Source: Phycisphaerales bacterium
Lineage (GTDB): Bacteria > Planctomycetota > Phycisphaerae > UBA1845 > Fen-1342
Assembly: GCA_022839625.1 (NCBI GenBank)
Contig: JALHJL010000004.1
Location: forward strand, 182,539-246,538
Length of the DNA: 64,000 bases
Reading direction: 5' to 3'
Part shown: positions 1 to 9,627 of the stretch, piece by piece
Layout: every line of letters starts with the position of its first letter
Position numbering within the stretch: the first letter of the stretch is position 1
The notes under the pieces: model-generated
Told to the model about the DNA's origin: nothing
The model's database searches: none
Seen by the model: the letters and a program-made list of their open reading frames with translations, nothing else
Program-made: the position numbers and the translations under genes

Positions 1-1077
1 CAGCCGCGTCCGCGGCAGGGCGTTGAGCAGCCCGACCATCGCGGTGACCACGCCGGCCTCCTGAATGAAGCGGTGCTGGCGCTCGAAGATGTTGCCGCGA
101 TCATGATCGAAGCCGACGATGAACCCGCCCATTACCTCTAGGCCGGCGCCTTGCATGGTCCGGATTGCGCCGAGCAGGTCGCGGTGCGTGTTTTGAACTT
201 TGCCGCACTCTGCCAGACAGGTTTCGTCGGGCGTTTCCACGCCCACGAACACTTTCTTGAATCCGGCGCGGACCATCAGCTCGAGCAACTCGGGATCGTC
301 GGCGAGATTGAGCGAGGCCTCGGTGAGCAGCGGCAGCGGGTGGGGGTGTCGCGCCTGCCAGGCCGCCAGCTCACGCAGCAGCGCCTTGGCTTTGACCTTG
401 TGCCCGATGAAGTTGTCGTCGACGACAAAAACCGACGAACGCCAGCCCGCCGTCCAGAGCGCATCGAGTTCCCGGGTGAACTGCGCGGGCGTCTTCAGCC
501 GCGGGGTGCGCCCATACATGGCCACAATGTCGCAGAATTCGCAGTCGAACGGGCAGCCCCGCGAAAACTGCACCGGCATCGTGGCATAGTCCGCCAGGCG
601 AATGAGGTCCCAGCGCGGGACCGGCGTTGACTCCAGACTGGGCTTGGCGGCGTCCTGGTACACCCCCTGCACGCGGCCGGCCTGCATGTCGGCCACCAGC
701 GCCGCGATCACGTTCTCGGCCTCGCCGAGCACCAGGTGCGGGATATCCGCGAACCGCTCCGGGGCGGTCGTGAAGAGCGGCCCGCCCGCGATGATCGGTT
801 TGCCCAGCGCACGGCAGCGGTCCACGACCTCCCGAACCGACGGCTCCTGCACGATCATCGCGGAGATGAGCACGTAATCCGCCCACGCCAGGTCGCGCTC
901 GCGCAGGCGGCTCACGTTCAGGTCGACCAGCCGCAGCGACCACTCGCGCGGCAACATCGCCCCGATGGTCAGCAGGCCCAGCGGCGGAAACGCCGCCTTC
1001 TTGAAGACAAAGGGCAGCACGTGCCGGAAGCTCCAGAACGTGTCCGGCACGGCGGGGGAGACCAGCAGCAGATTCAC
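1..1077 (-). CDS. B12-binding radical SAM protein, 3' end outside window
   Basis: Reads in frame from a GTG at 1077 to the left edge (359 codons, no stop), so the C-terminus is missing. The GTG has an AGAAGGA site six bases upstream. The N-terminal ~140 residues look like a cobalamin-binding fold, with the segment IIAGGPLFT typical of the BchE-like class. The radical SAM cluster motif follows as [10 protein letters not shown] (CxxxCxxC), and then [10 protein letters not shown] and VGVETPDE, seen in DUF4070-type B12 radical SAM enzymes. These use a 4Fe-4S cluster, SAM and usually cobalamin for methylations or rearrangements. The substrate cannot be told. A second, clearly related enzyme lies at 35703. 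The class is secure; the reaction is not. Confidence 0.85.
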   Translation of the reverse strand, partial: MNLLLVSPAVPDTFWSFRHVLPFVFKKAAFPPLGLLTIGAMLPREWSLRLVDLNVSRLRERDLAWADYVLISAMIVQEPSVREVVDRCRALGKPIIAGGPLFTTAPERFADIPHLVLGEAENVIAALVADMQAGRVQGVYQDAAKPSLESTPVPRWDLIRLADYATMPVQFSRGCPFDCEFCDIVAMYGRTPRLKTPAQFTRELDALWTAGWRSSVFVVDDNFIGHKVKAKALLRELAAWQARHPHPLPLLTEASLNLADDPELLELMVRAGFKKVFVGVETPDETCLAECGKVQNTHRDLLGAIRTMQGAGLEVMGGFIVGFDHDRGNIFERQHRFIQEAGVVTAMVGLLNALPRTRL

Positions 1078-1437
1078 GGTGTTTCCTTCTCAGTCGGCCA
1101 CGGTCCGTGCCGGGCGGGGGTCGCACTACTTCCGCCCCCCGCGGCATAGGGCACCACGCGTGCGACGCGCGGGGCTTCACTAATACGCCGCACGGTTGCC
1201 AATCGCACTCAGTGACTCGCAAGCGACTTCCAGGCTGGATGTGTCGGGCGTGCGTCACGCCTGCCTAGGCCATCGGTGCCTGGCTTTGCTCCAATGGCTC
1301 TCTCTCCACAGGATGCGTAATGCATGATACGCGGGCCGGGCGCCTGCGTCAACCGGCTGCGCGCCCGGCGGGTCCGTTGGCACGCCGGTTCGCCAGCCCG
1401 TATGATGCCGCCCGGAAGCAGTACGGGAGAAAGCTGA
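1078..1437. other. divergent spacer, promoter for prpE only
   Basis: 360 bases between the divergent radical SAM gene and prpE. Apart from the sigma70-like promoter at 1377-1406, I see no ORF with a credible start site, no strong hairpin and no repeat. Confidence 0.5.
1377..1406 (+). promoter_or_regulatory. sigma70-like promoter of prpE
   Basis: TTGGCA (1377-1382) and TATGAT (1401-1406) are each one mismatch from consensus, with an 18-base spacer. They lie about 31 bases before the prpE start codon, which leaves a short leader containing the GGGAGA ribosome site. Confidence 0.55.
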
Positions 1438-3342
1438 ATGAGCCATTCGAAGTATGAGGCTGTGTATCGGCGGTCCCTGGAAGACGCGGAGGGCTTTTGG
1501 GGCGAGGCGGCCCAGGACCTTCACTGGACGCGCAAGTGGACCCGCGTCCTCGACGACTCGCGTAAGCCCCTCTACCGCTGGTTCGTCGGCGGCGAGCTGA
1601 ACACGTGTTACAACGCCGTCGACCGCCACGTGGACGAGGGCCGCGGCGATCAGGTCGCGGTGATCTACGATAGTCCGGTCACCGACACGGTCCAAAAACT
1701 CACGTATCGCGAGTTCCGCGACCTGGTGGCCCGCTTCGCCGGCGCGCTCGTGAAGCAGGGCGTCCGCAAGGGCGACCGCGTCATCATCTACATGCCGATG
1801 GTGCCGGAGGCCCTCGTCGCCATGCTCGGCTGCGCGCGGATCGGCGCGATTCACTCGGTCGTCTTCGGCGGCTTCGCTCCCAAGGAGCTGGCCACGCGCA
1901 TCAACGACGCTAAGCCGAAACTGATCGTCTCCGCGTCCTGCGGCATCGAGGTCAAACGGGTGATCCCCTATAAGCCGCTGCTGGACGAGGCTATCAACAT
2001 GGCCGCCAGCAAGCCGGAAAAGTGCATCATCCTCCAGCGGCCGCAGGTCGAGGCCCCGCTCACGCCCGGCCGCGACCTCACGTGGCACGAAGCGCTGGAG
2101 ACGGCTACGCCGGCCGACTGCGTGCCGCTGGCCGCCACCGACCCCCTCTACATCCTGTACACGTCCGGTACGACCGGCATCCCCAAGGGCGTCGTCCGCG
2201 ACCACGGCGGCCACGCCGTCGCCATGAAGTGGACGATGAAGAACATCTACAACGTCCAGGCCGGCGACGTGTACTGGGCCGCCTCCGACATCGGCTGGGT
2301 CGTCGGGCATTCCTACATCGTCTACGCCCCGCTGCTGGCCGGCTGCACCACGATCGTCTTCGAGGGCAAGCCGGTCGGGACGCCGGACGCCGGCGCCTTC
2401 TGGCGGGTGATTTCCCAGCACGGCGTAAAGGTGCTCTTCACCGCGCCGACTGCGTTCCGCGCCATCAAGCGCGAGGACCCGGAGGGGGCGTTCATCAAGA
2501 AGTACGATCTGGGCGGCTTCAAGGCCCTCTTCCTGGCCGGCGAACGCTGCGACCCCGATACCCTCGTGTGGGCCCAGCAGCGGCTCGGCGTACCTGTCAT
2601 CGACCACTGGTGGCAGACCGAAACGGCCTGGGGGATCGCCGCCAACTGCCTGGGGATCGAACACCTCCCGGTCAAGCCCGGTTCACCCACCAAGGCGTCG
2701 CCTGGCTACGACGTTCGAATCCTCGACGAGGCTGGGGACGAGGTGCCGCCCGGAAAGACCGGCAACATCTGCGTCAAGCTGCCCCTGCCGCCCGGCTGCC
2801 TCCCCACACTGTGGAACAACGACGAGGGCTACATCGAGTCGTACCTGTCCCGCTACCCCGGCTATTACCTCACCGGCGACGCCGGCTACCAGGACGAGGA
2901 CGGCTACCTCTACATCATGAGCCGCATCGACGACATCATTAACGTCGCCGGGCACCGGCTCTCGACGGGGGGCATGGAAGAAGTGCTCGCCGCGCATCCG
3001 GCGGTCGCAGAGTGCTCGGTCATCGGCGTGGCCGACGAGTTGAAGGGCGAGGTGCCGGTCGGGCTGATCGTGCTCAAGGCCGGCGTGACGAAGCCGGAGG
3101 CGGAGATCGTCAAGGAAGTCGTGCAGATGGTCCGCGACAAGATCGGCGCGGTCGCGTCGTTCAAGCAGGCCGTCGTCGTCAAACGCCTGCCCAAGACGCG
3201 CAGCGGAAAAATCCTCCGCGGCACGATGAAGAGGATCGCCGACGGGTCCGAATACAAGGTCCCGGCCACCATCGACGACCCGGCCATCCTCGGCGAGATC
3301 GGCGAAGCCCTCAACCGCATCGGCTATGCGCGGAGTCGATGA
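1438..3342 (+). CDS. prpE: propionyl-CoA synthetase (acyl-CoA ligase)
   Basis: 634 aa, adenylate-forming enzyme that activates propionate (or acetate) to its CoA ester with ATP in the cytoplasm. The AMP-binding P-loop YTSGTTGIPKG is at about residues 241-251, YWAASDIGWVVGHSYIVYAP follows, and the C-terminal PKTRSGK carries the catalytic, acetylatable lysine (about K591). The block around SDIGWVVGHSYIVYAPLLAG and the total length fit PrpE better than acetyl-CoA synthetase Acs. The start has GGGAGA eight bases upstream. It stands alone downstream of its own promoter. The B12-binding/MeaB fusion at 16661 is consistent with propionyl-CoA to succinyl-CoA metabolism. Acetate as substrate cannot be excluded. 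Confidence 0.88.
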   Translation: MSHSKYEAVYRRSLEDAEGFWGEAAQDLHWTRKWTRVLDDSRKPLYRWFVGGELNTCYNAVDRHVDEGRGDQVAVIYDSPVTDTVQKLTYREFRDLVARFAGALVKQGVRKGDRVIIYMPMVPEALVAMLGCARIGAIHSVVFGGFAPKELATRINDAKPKLIVSASCGIEVKRVIPYKPLLDEAINMAASKPEKCIILQRPQVEAPLTPGRDLTWHEALETATPADCVPLAATDPLYILYTSGTTGIPKGVVRDHGGHAVAMKWTMKNIYNVQAGDVYWAASDIGWVVGHSYIVYAPLLAGCTTIVFEGKPVGTPDAGAFWRVISQHGVKVLFTAPTAFRAIKREDPEGAFIKKYDLGGFKALFLAGERCDPDTLVWAQQRLGVPVIDHWWQTETAWGIAANCLGIEHLPVKPGSPTKASPGYDVRILDEAGDEVPPGKTGNICVKLPLPPGCLPTLWNNDEGYIESYLSRYPGYYLTGDAGYQDEDGYLYIMSRIDDIINVAGHRLSTGGMEEVLAAHPAVAECSVIGVADELKGEVPVGLIVLKAGVTKPEAEIVKEVVQMVRDKIGAVASFKQAVVVKRLPKTRSGKILRGTMKRIADGSEYKVPATIDDPAILGEIGEALNRIGYARSR

Positions 3343-3436
3343 CAGGCTCCGGCGGCACCAGACTACTTGTGGATGTGGTCGGCGGCGCTACTTGGCGGCG
3401 TGCTGCCGGCGGGTTGCACACGGAGGCCAGTTCGCG

Positions 3437-5644
3437 ATGCGACGATTCGTGGCTTTGCTGGCCCTCGGCTGCGCGGCGACGTCGTCCGCACAGCCTGTGC
3501 TCCCGGACGCGGTGCTGCGCCAGCTCAAGGACGCCACCGTGTTCGTACGCGTCACGCTCGCCACGCCCACCGGCGCCCTGGCGCGCACCAACGGCAGCGG
3601 ATTCCTGATCCATCGCAGCGGCACGACCGGCCTGATCGTCACCTGTGCGCACGTCGTGATGCCCGGTGGTATGCCCTCGGGACCGGTCACCGTCGTCTTT
3701 GACAGCGGCACGCCCACCGAGACCGCCGTCGCCGCCGACCTCGTCGGCACCGACGACGCGAACGACCTGGCGATCCTCAAGGTCGAGCACCGGCGTCTGC
3801 CGCGGCCGCTCGATCTCGCCACGGCCAGCGACCTGCGCGAGACCATGCCGGTTTTCATCGCGGGCTACCCGTTCGGTAAGGCCCTCGCCCTCGATAGCGG
3901 GAACCCGTCGGTGACGATCTCCACGGGCACGATTTCGAGCTTTCGGCAGACCAAGGACGGCGAACTCATCCAGTTCACCGGGCAAGTCGACCCCGGTAAC
4001 TCCGGCGGCCCGATCGTCGACGAGCGGGGCGCGCTGGTCGGCGTCGCCGTCTTCAAGGTGGCCGGTGCCCAGCTCGGCATGGCGGTCCCGCGCGAGACGG
4101 TGCAGGCTACCCTTGTGGGACAGGTGCAGAACGTCGTGTTCGACCGGCTCGCGGTGGAGGAGGGAGAGGTTCGGTACCGCGTCACCGTTCACGTCCTCGA
4201 TCCGCTCGGGAAACTCAAGTCCGCGACCTTGCTCACCATCCCGACCGAGGCGGCGCCGACAGGCCGCGGCGAGGCCGGCCGGCCCGCCGACGGCCGGATC
4301 GCGCGCAAGATGACCGAGCACCCCCTGCAACTGGGCGTTGGCCGCGCGACCGGTGAAGTCACACTGCCGGTCGATGGCACGGAGCCCGTCAAGTATTACT
4401 ACCAGGTGCGGTACACCACGGCCGGCGGCAAGCCGCGGTACACGCCCGCCAACGAGTACACGGTTCGAACAACGGATACTCCACCTCCCCGGGCGCGCCG
4501 CAGGGGACGCGAAACGCCGCCGGAGACCGCCGCCGCTTCGCAACCCGCGCCGCCGCCCGAGCCGCCGGGCGATGACTGGCTCGGCGACCCCGAGCAGCGG
4601 CGCCAACGCGCCGCCGTCGCGGCCGGCGAACCGCTGGAGATTGGTGTCAGTGTGCGCGGCGAAACGCGCACGGTGGTCGACGCCTCCGTGACCACGGTCC
4701 AGCTCGAGGGCGGAGGCGTGCTGCCGTGCGCGGTGTGGGCCGACGATGGCGCGGCCTGCCTCGTGCTGCATGACAACGGCACGCTGCGCCGCATCGCCGT
4801 TCCGGAGCTGGTCGAGGAGCGCCGCTTCCTCATCGGCCAGCCATGTACCGCGATGGATATGTCGGCCGAGGGACTGGTCGTTGGCGTCGCCGGACTCCAG
4901 GAACTGTGGGTCTTTGACCCGACCACGCTCCACGTGCGCAGCCGCGTGCCCCTCGCCGGCGTGCAGAAGGTGTGCAGCGCTCCGACGCTCTCCATCGCGC
5001 TGGCGGGCGCGGAAAGGGACGAGCTGGCGGTCGTCGATCTGCGGCGCCGCGAAGTCGTGCGCGTTCTCCAGGCGCGCCAGTTCTCGCAATATCGCGACGC
5101 CCCGCCGCGCGCCCATCCGAGCAGCCATTGGCCAAACGAATTCATGGTCCCTGCCGTGTCGCCGGACGGACGTTTCCTGTTCTTCATGAGCGGCGCGGCC
5201 CTGCATCGCTTCCGAATCGAGGACGATAACCTCGTGTACGACGAGCGCGGCCCGAAGCTGGCGAGTGTCAACCGGCTCGAGATCAGTCCTGATGCGCGCT
5301 ACGTCGCGCTGCGGTCGAGCTACAACGAGCACCACGCCGGGCACCCGGAACTGGGCAACAATGGCGTGTACGTATACAAGACCACGGATCTCCAATTGCC
5401 CGTGACGTCGATGAGTACGCCCGGCACGTGGCTCGCGCTGGGTTTCGACAAAGCGGCCGCCGCCATCTACACGGCCGAGACCGACGGCCACCTGAGCACC
5501 TACAACCCGCGCGGCATTGTTGAGAAGCGCTACCCCATCGACACAGCGAACACGCCGCCCCGGCAGGTGTTGGTCCACCCGCAAGGGCGCCGGCTGTTGT
5601 TCCTGACCGCGAAGCCCGCGTACTGGATCGAGCTGCCGCAGTAG
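3437..5644 (+). CDS. secreted trypsin-like serine protease with propeller-like C-terminus
   Basis: 735 aa from the ATG at 3437, chosen because it gives a clean signal peptide (MRRFVALLALGCAATSSAQ) with GGAGG ten bases upstream; the frame is open further upstream to 3326. The N-terminal half is an HtrA/S1C-like protease. The triad is visible as H72 (TCAHVV), D110 (NDLAIL) and S189 (PGNSGGP). No PDZ domain is apparent. A Pro/Arg-rich linker (about 385-420) leads to ~320 residues with repeated strand patterns (VSPDGRFLFF, ISPDARYVAL) like a WD40/YncE-type beta-propeller. Probably periplasmic or surface quality control; the target is unknown. Confidence 0.8.
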   Translation: MRRFVALLALGCAATSSAQPVLPDAVLRQLKDATVFVRVTLATPTGALARTNGSGFLIHRSGTTGLIVTCAHVVMPGGMPSGPVTVVFDSGTPTETAVAADLVGTDDANDLAILKVEHRRLPRPLDLATASDLRETMPVFIAGYPFGKALALDSGNPSVTISTGTISSFRQTKDGELIQFTGQVDPGNSGGPIVDERGALVGVAVFKVAGAQLGMAVPRETVQATLVGQVQNVVFDRLAVEEGEVRYRVTVHVLDPLGKLKSATLLTIPTEAAPTGRGEAGRPADGRIARKMTEHPLQLGVGRATGEVTLPVDGTEPVKYYYQVRYTTAGGKPRYTPANEYTVRTTDTPPPRARRRGRETPPETAAASQPAPPPEPPGDDWLGDPEQRRQRAAVAAGEPLEIGVSVRGETRTVVDASVTTVQLEGGGVLPCAVWADDGAACLVLHDNGTLRRIAVPELVEERRFLIGQPCTAMDMSAEGLVVGVAGLQELWVFDPTTLHVRSRVPLAGVQKVCSAPTLSIALAGAERDELAVVDLRRREVVRVLQARQFSQYRDAPPRAHPSSHWPNEFMVPAVSPDGRFLFFMSGAALHRFRIEDDNLVYDERGPKLASVNRLEISPDARYVALRSSYNEHHAGHPELGNNGVYVYKTTDLQLPVTSMSTPGTWLALGFDKAAAAIYTAETDGHLSTYNPRGIVEKRYPIDTANTPPRQVLVHPQGRRLLFLTAKPAYWIELPQ

Positions 5645-5725
5645 CGGGGCGGTCGCCGGCCGTGTCGAAGTCCGCCATCTGGCGGGTGCTTCTGGCGGCG
5701 GGGGCGCCCCGGTACAATTCGGCCA

Positions 5726-7255
5726 ATGTTCGCGCGCCTGCACAGCATGGCCCTCGCGGGGATCGAAGCCCGGCCGTGTGAGGTCGAGGTCGACGTGAGC
5801 GGCCGCGGCTTCGGCGTGCCGACGCTCGTCGGCCTGCCGGACTCCGCCGTCAAGGAGAGCATCGACCGTATCCGCAGCGCCCTGTCGAACTCCGGCTACA
5901 CGCTGCCGAAGACGAAGACCACGGTCAACCTCGCGCCGGCGGACATCAAGAAAGAGGGGCCGTCCTTCGACCTGCCCATCGCCGTCGGGCTACTGCTGGC
6001 CGACGACCAGTTGCGCAGCGACGCGGTCGAGGAGTACCTGATCGCCGGCGAATTGGCGCTGGATGGCCGGGTGCGGCCGATCAAGGGCGCGCTGTCGCTC
6101 GGCTTGCTGTGTCGCCAAAACGGTTTCCGCGGCCTGGTGGTCCCGCGCGAGAACGCCGCGGAGGCCGCGGTCGTAGAGGGCGTCGAAGTCTATGCGGTCG
6201 ATTCGCTGTCGCAGGCGGTCGCCTTCCTCGGCGGGCAGTTGCCCCTCGAGCCCACCGCGGTGGACCTCAAGGCACTGTTCGCGCGGCTGGCCCAATACGA
6301 CGTCGACTTCGGCGACGTACGCGGGCAGGAGCACGTCAAGCGGGCGTTGCTCGTCGCCGCCGCCGGCCGGCACAATGTCCTGATGATCGGCCCGCCGGGT
6401 GCCGGCAAGACCATGCTGGCCAAGCGCCTGCCGACGATCCTGCCGCCGCTGTCGCTCCAGGAAGCCCTCGAAACCACGCGGGTCTACTCGGCCTCCGGCA
6501 AGCTCGCGGGCACGGCCAGCCTGATGGCGACCCGCCCGGTACGCCAGCCGCATCATTCGATCAGCATCCCCGCCCTCGTCGGCGGGGGCACGATCCCGCA
6601 GGCCGGCGAAGTCTCGCTGGCGCACCACGGCGTGCTGTTCCTCGACGAGTTTCCCGAGTTTCAGCGCAGCGTGCTCGAGTCGCTGCGGCAGGTCATCGAG
6701 GAGCACGTCATCACGGTGTCGCGCGCCCACAGCGCCGTCGATTTCCCGGCGGATTTCATGCTGGTGGCCGCCATGAACCCCTGCCCGTGCGGCTACTTCA
6801 CCGACCCGCGCAAGCCGTGCAAGTGTTCCGCGCCGCAGATCGACCGCTACTTGGCACGGATCTCCGGGCCGCTCTTGGAGCGGATCGACATCCATATCGA
6901 GGTGCCCGCGGTGCCGATCTCGGCCCTGCGCGACGCGAAGGCCGGCACCGACAGCGCGACTCTGCGGACGCACGTCCAGCGCGCCCTGGCGATTCAGCGG
7001 CAGCGCTTCGGCCCCGACTCCACGACGACGAACGGCCGCATGACCTCGCGGCAACTGCGCAAGCACTGCCAGATCGACTCCGACGGCGAGCGCCTGCTCC
7101 GCCAGGCCGTGAGCGAGCTGGGCCTCAGCGCCCGCGCGCACGACAAGGTGCTCCGCGTCGCCCGCACCATCGCCGACCTCGCTGGTGAGGAGCGCGTCAG
7201 CGCGACGCATCTCTCCGAAGCCATCCAATACCGGCGGCTGGATCGGAGCCTCTGA
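5726..7255 (+). CDS. YifB/ComM family Mg-chelatase-like AAA ATPase
   Basis: 509 aa, full length for the family. The N-terminal lon-protease-like ChlI domain starts with the typical ARLHSMALAGIEARPCEVEV. The AAA core carries Walker A GPPGAGKT (about residue 221) and Walker B LFLDEFPEF (about 303), and the zinc-type cluster CPCGYFTDPRKPCKC follows. The C-terminal domain ends QYRRLDRSL. ComM-type proteins are hexameric helicases that aid branch migration of incoming DNA during transformation. A TACAAT box sits only seven bases before the ATG, so its mRNA may be nearly leaderless (inference). No competence genes are nearby. Confidence 0.9.
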   Translation: MFARLHSMALAGIEARPCEVEVDVSGRGFGVPTLVGLPDSAVKESIDRIRSALSNSGYTLPKTKTTVNLAPADIKKEGPSFDLPIAVGLLLADDQLRSDAVEEYLIAGELALDGRVRPIKGALSLGLLCRQNGFRGLVVPRENAAEAAVVEGVEVYAVDSLSQAVAFLGGQLPLEPTAVDLKALFARLAQYDVDFGDVRGQEHVKRALLVAAAGRHNVLMIGPPGAGKTMLAKRLPTILPPLSLQEALETTRVYSASGKLAGTASLMATRPVRQPHHSISIPALVGGGTIPQAGEVSLAHHGVLFLDEFPEFQRSVLESLRQVIEEHVITVSRAHSAVDFPADFMLVAAMNPCPCGYFTDPRKPCKCSAPQIDRYLARISGPLLERIDIHIEVPAVPISALRDAKAGTDSATLRTHVQRALAIQRQRFGPDSTTTNGRMTSRQLRKHCQIDSDGERLLRQAVSELGLSARAHDKVLRVARTIADLAGEERVSATHLSEAIQYRRLDRSL

Positions 7256-7596
7256 CCGCCCACCACGGGTGGAGCGTCGGTCCCTCGCGCGACCGGCCGC
7301 ACCAGGAGAGCAGGCGCGGGCGCAGCGCTGGGAGAAACACGCGGACACGCCCGGAGCCGGCCGCCGCGGGCCGGACCTTGTCGCCGCTGCCCGGCCATGC
7401 TCTACTAGTGTGGTGCCTCGCAGAGACTCGGTTGGGAGTGGTACGGGCATCTTGCCCGCCGTGGGCCTAGGCGGAACGCCCGTACCATTTTCTTACGGGT
7501 CCGGTTTCGGGCGAGACACCGCACCAGCGGCCTGACCGCCCGGCCGGTGCGGTGCCCGTGTGCGCCGCCCGCCGGGCTCACGACGTGGAGGAATTT
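7256..7596. other. spacer with nested inverted repeats
   Basis: 341 bases between yifB and trpS. The only structure I see is the palindromic element at 7409-7523. No ORF here is convincing. Confidence 0.5.
7409..7523. repeat. nested inverted repeat (cruciform-like element)
   Basis: The outer arms TGTGGTGCCTCGC (7409-7421) and GCGAGACACCGCA (7511-7523) pair at 11 of 13 positions. Inside them, GGTACGGGC (7440-7448) and GCCCGTACC (7478-7486) pair perfectly. CGGGC/GCCCG around 7444-7458 offers an alternative small hairpin. The architecture resembles the other palindromic spacers in this window. Confidence 0.5.
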
Positions 7597-8568
7597 GTGC
7601 GCGCCTTGTCAGGGATCAAGCCGACCGGACCTTTGCACCTGGGCAACTACTTCGGCGCGATGAAGCAGCACCTCGAGTTGCAGGCCGCGCACGAGGGCTT
7701 CTATTTCATCGCGAACTATCACTCGCTCACCACGGTCAAGGACGCCGACTACCTGCGTCAACTGACGCGCGACGTGGCGATCGACTACCTGACCATGGGG
7801 CTCGACCCGCAGCGCGTCCACCTCTTCCGCCAGAGCGACGTGCCCGAAGTCACCGAGCTGACGTGGATTCTGGCCACCGTCACCGGCAAGGGGCTGCTGG
7901 ACCGGGCGACCACGTACAAGGACTTCGTGGCCAAAGAGATTGTGCCCAACATGGGCGTCTATTGCTACCCGCTGCTGATGGCCGCCGACATCCTGATCTA
8001 CCGCAGCGACGTCGTCCCCGTCGGCAAGGACCAGCTCCAGCACATCGAGTTCACCCAGGACATGGCGGGCTTTTTCAATCAGACCTTCCGCCCGGTTTTC
8101 AAGCGGCCGGAAGCGCGCCTGAACAACGCCCCGGTCGTCCCGGGCATCGACGGCCAGAAGATGAGCAAGAGCTACGGCAACACCATCGAGCTCATCGGCG
8201 ACGCCAAGGCAGTCAAGAAGAAGATCATGTCCATCAAGACCGACAGCACGCCCGTGGAGGACCCCAAGAACCCGGAGACGTGCAGCGTCTTCGCCCTGCT
8301 GAAGCTGTTGGCCGAGCCGGAGGAGATCGCCGAGTGGGAACAGCGCTACCGCAAGGGCGGGACCGGCTACGGCACCGCCAAGCAGCGGCTGTTCGAGCTG
8401 TACGAGCAGCACTTCGGGTGCCGGCGCGCGACACGCGCCCAGTGGGCGGCCCGGCCCGACGACGTGGAGGACATCCTCCGCAGCGCCGGCCGGCGGGCGC
8501 GGGCCGTGGCGCAGGAACTCATGGCGGAAGTCCGCGACGCCTGCGGCATTGTGCGGGCGACGGAGTGA
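7597..8568 (+). CDS. trpS: tryptophanyl-tRNA synthetase
   Basis: 323 aa. The start is the GTG at 7597, five bases after a perfect GGAGGAATTT site. The frame is open upstream to 7552, but family members begin right before SGIKPTG. The class I HIGH motif appears as HLGN (about residue 14) and KMSKS as KMSKSYGN (about 188). It charges tRNA-Trp in the cytoplasm. Downstream comes scpA, a frequent neighbour of trpS in several phyla. Length is normal for the family. Confidence 0.95.
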   Translation: MRALSGIKPTGPLHLGNYFGAMKQHLELQAAHEGFYFIANYHSLTTVKDADYLRQLTRDVAIDYLTMGLDPQRVHLFRQSDVPEVTELTWILATVTGKGLLDRATTYKDFVAKEIVPNMGVYCYPLLMAADILIYRSDVVPVGKDQLQHIEFTQDMAGFFNQTFRPVFKRPEARLNNAPVVPGIDGQKMSKSYGNTIELIGDAKAVKKKIMSIKTDSTPVEDPKNPETCSVFALLKLLAEPEEIAEWEQRYRKGGTGYGTAKQRLFELYEQHFGCRRATRAQWAARPDDVEDILRSAGRRARAVAQELMAEVRDACGIVRATE

Positions 8569-8586
8569 TTGCATGGCCCGCAATCG

Positions 8587-8690
8587 ATTCTGGACTTCAG
8601 ATATTGGATCTTGGATTGGAACGCGCCGCGCCTGTGGCCTTGCCGATGCCAGCAGTTCGAATCCAAAATCCAAAATCCAAAATCCAGAAT
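8587..8690. repeat. 35-bp imperfect inverted repeat, AT-rich, before scpA
   Basis: Arms 8587-8621 and 8656-8690 are complementary at 29 of 35 positions around a 34-base loop. The right arm is built of CAAAATC repeats (four ATCCAAAA-like units) and stands out by its AT content from the GC-rich surroundings. The element lies between the trpS stop and the scpA start. Confidence 0.65.
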
Positions 8691-8733
8691 GGGGTGCGGG
8701 CAAAGTCCGCGCTGTGCCTTTGCGGTTTCCGCT

Positions 8734-9591
8734 ATGACTGATTACCGCGTACAGCTCGACGTCTTCACCGGCCCGCTGGACCTGCTTCTGTACCTGATCC
8801 GGCGGGACGAGGTGGACATCCTGGACATCCCCATCGCCCGCATCACCGAGCAGTACGTGGAGCACGTTCACCTTCTCCAGCAACTGGACCCGGACGCCGT
8901 CAGCGATTTCCTCGTGATGGCGGCGACACTGGTCGAGCTGAAGTCCCGGTGCCTGCTGCCGACGCCGCCGCTGGAGAGCCTTGAGGACGGTGCCGATCCG
9001 CGTACGCCGCTGGTGCGCCAGCTCCTCGAATACAAGCGGTTCAAAGACGCCGCCCACGCCCTGGGCCGGGCCGCCGAAGAGCGGGCCGGGCGCTACGTCC
9101 GCCGGCCGGCGGACCTGCCGAAGGAGCTGGAAGGCGTCGAGCTCGAGGAGGTGCAGGTCTGGGACCTTCTGACCGCGTTCGGCAAGGTCATGGCCGCCAT
9201 CGGGCGCGGGCCGGGACAACACGAGGTGCGCTACGACGACGTGCCCATCGAGCTGCACGCGGCGGAGATTCTCGCGATCCTGGGGCGCGAAGGGCCGACG
9301 ACGTTCCAGGCGCTTTTCGACGGCCAGACCGACCGCCTCCAGGTCGTCGGGCGGTTCCTCGCGCTGCTGGAGCTGATCCGCTCGCATCGGGTGCGCGCCG
9401 AACAGGAGAAGACGTTTGGCACCATCTACGTCTTCCTGCTCGAAGAGGTCACGGAGACCGAAACGGCCAGCCACGAAGAATCCGAACGCGAAGCGTCCGC
9501 GAGCGCAACAGCCGCTGAGCCGAGCCACGAAGCCGCGGAGCCACGGGGCCGCGAAGACTCAGACCGCGAAGCGCCGGCGAGCGCCGATTGA
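8734..9591 (+). CDS. scpA: segregation and condensation protein A
   Basis: 285 aa. The ATG at 8734 is chosen because the conserved ScpA N-terminus (YRVQLDVFTGPLDLLLYLI) begins there; the frame is open back to 8569, but that part reads through the AT-rich inverted repeat. ScpA is the kleisin that bridges the SMC heads in bacterial condensin. Conserved segments ISDFLVMAATLVELKSR-like and KRFKDAAHAL are present. The last ~45 residues are low-complexity Glu/Ala/Ser, encoded by the repeat GCGAAGCG(T/C)C(C/G)GCGAGCG (9488-9505 and 9566-9583). The usual partner scpB does not follow. Confidence 0.9.
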   Translation: MTDYRVQLDVFTGPLDLLLYLIRRDEVDILDIPIARITEQYVEHVHLLQQLDPDAVSDFLVMAATLVELKSRCLLPTPPLESLEDGADPRTPLVRQLLEYKRFKDAAHALGRAAEERAGRYVRRPADLPKELEGVELEEVQVWDLLTAFGKVMAAIGRGPGQHEVRYDDVPIELHAAEILAILGREGPTTFQALFDGQTDRLQVVGRFLALLELIRSHRVRAEQEKTFGTIYVFLLEEVTETETASHEESEREASASATAAEPSHEAAEPRGREDSDREAPASAD

Positions 9592-9627
9592 CCGTTGACC
9601 GACTTCTGTCCTCAGGGAGCCATCGCA

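Noticed and set aside
3311..5743. 810-codon open frame antisense to the serine protease
   Set aside because: The sense strand carries a signal peptide and an intact catalytic triad. The antisense product has no recognisable domain.
8650..8672. CAGTTCGAATCC resembling a tRNA T-arm
   Set aside because: No acceptor, D or anticodon arm fits around it. It is the start of the CAAAATC inverted repeat.
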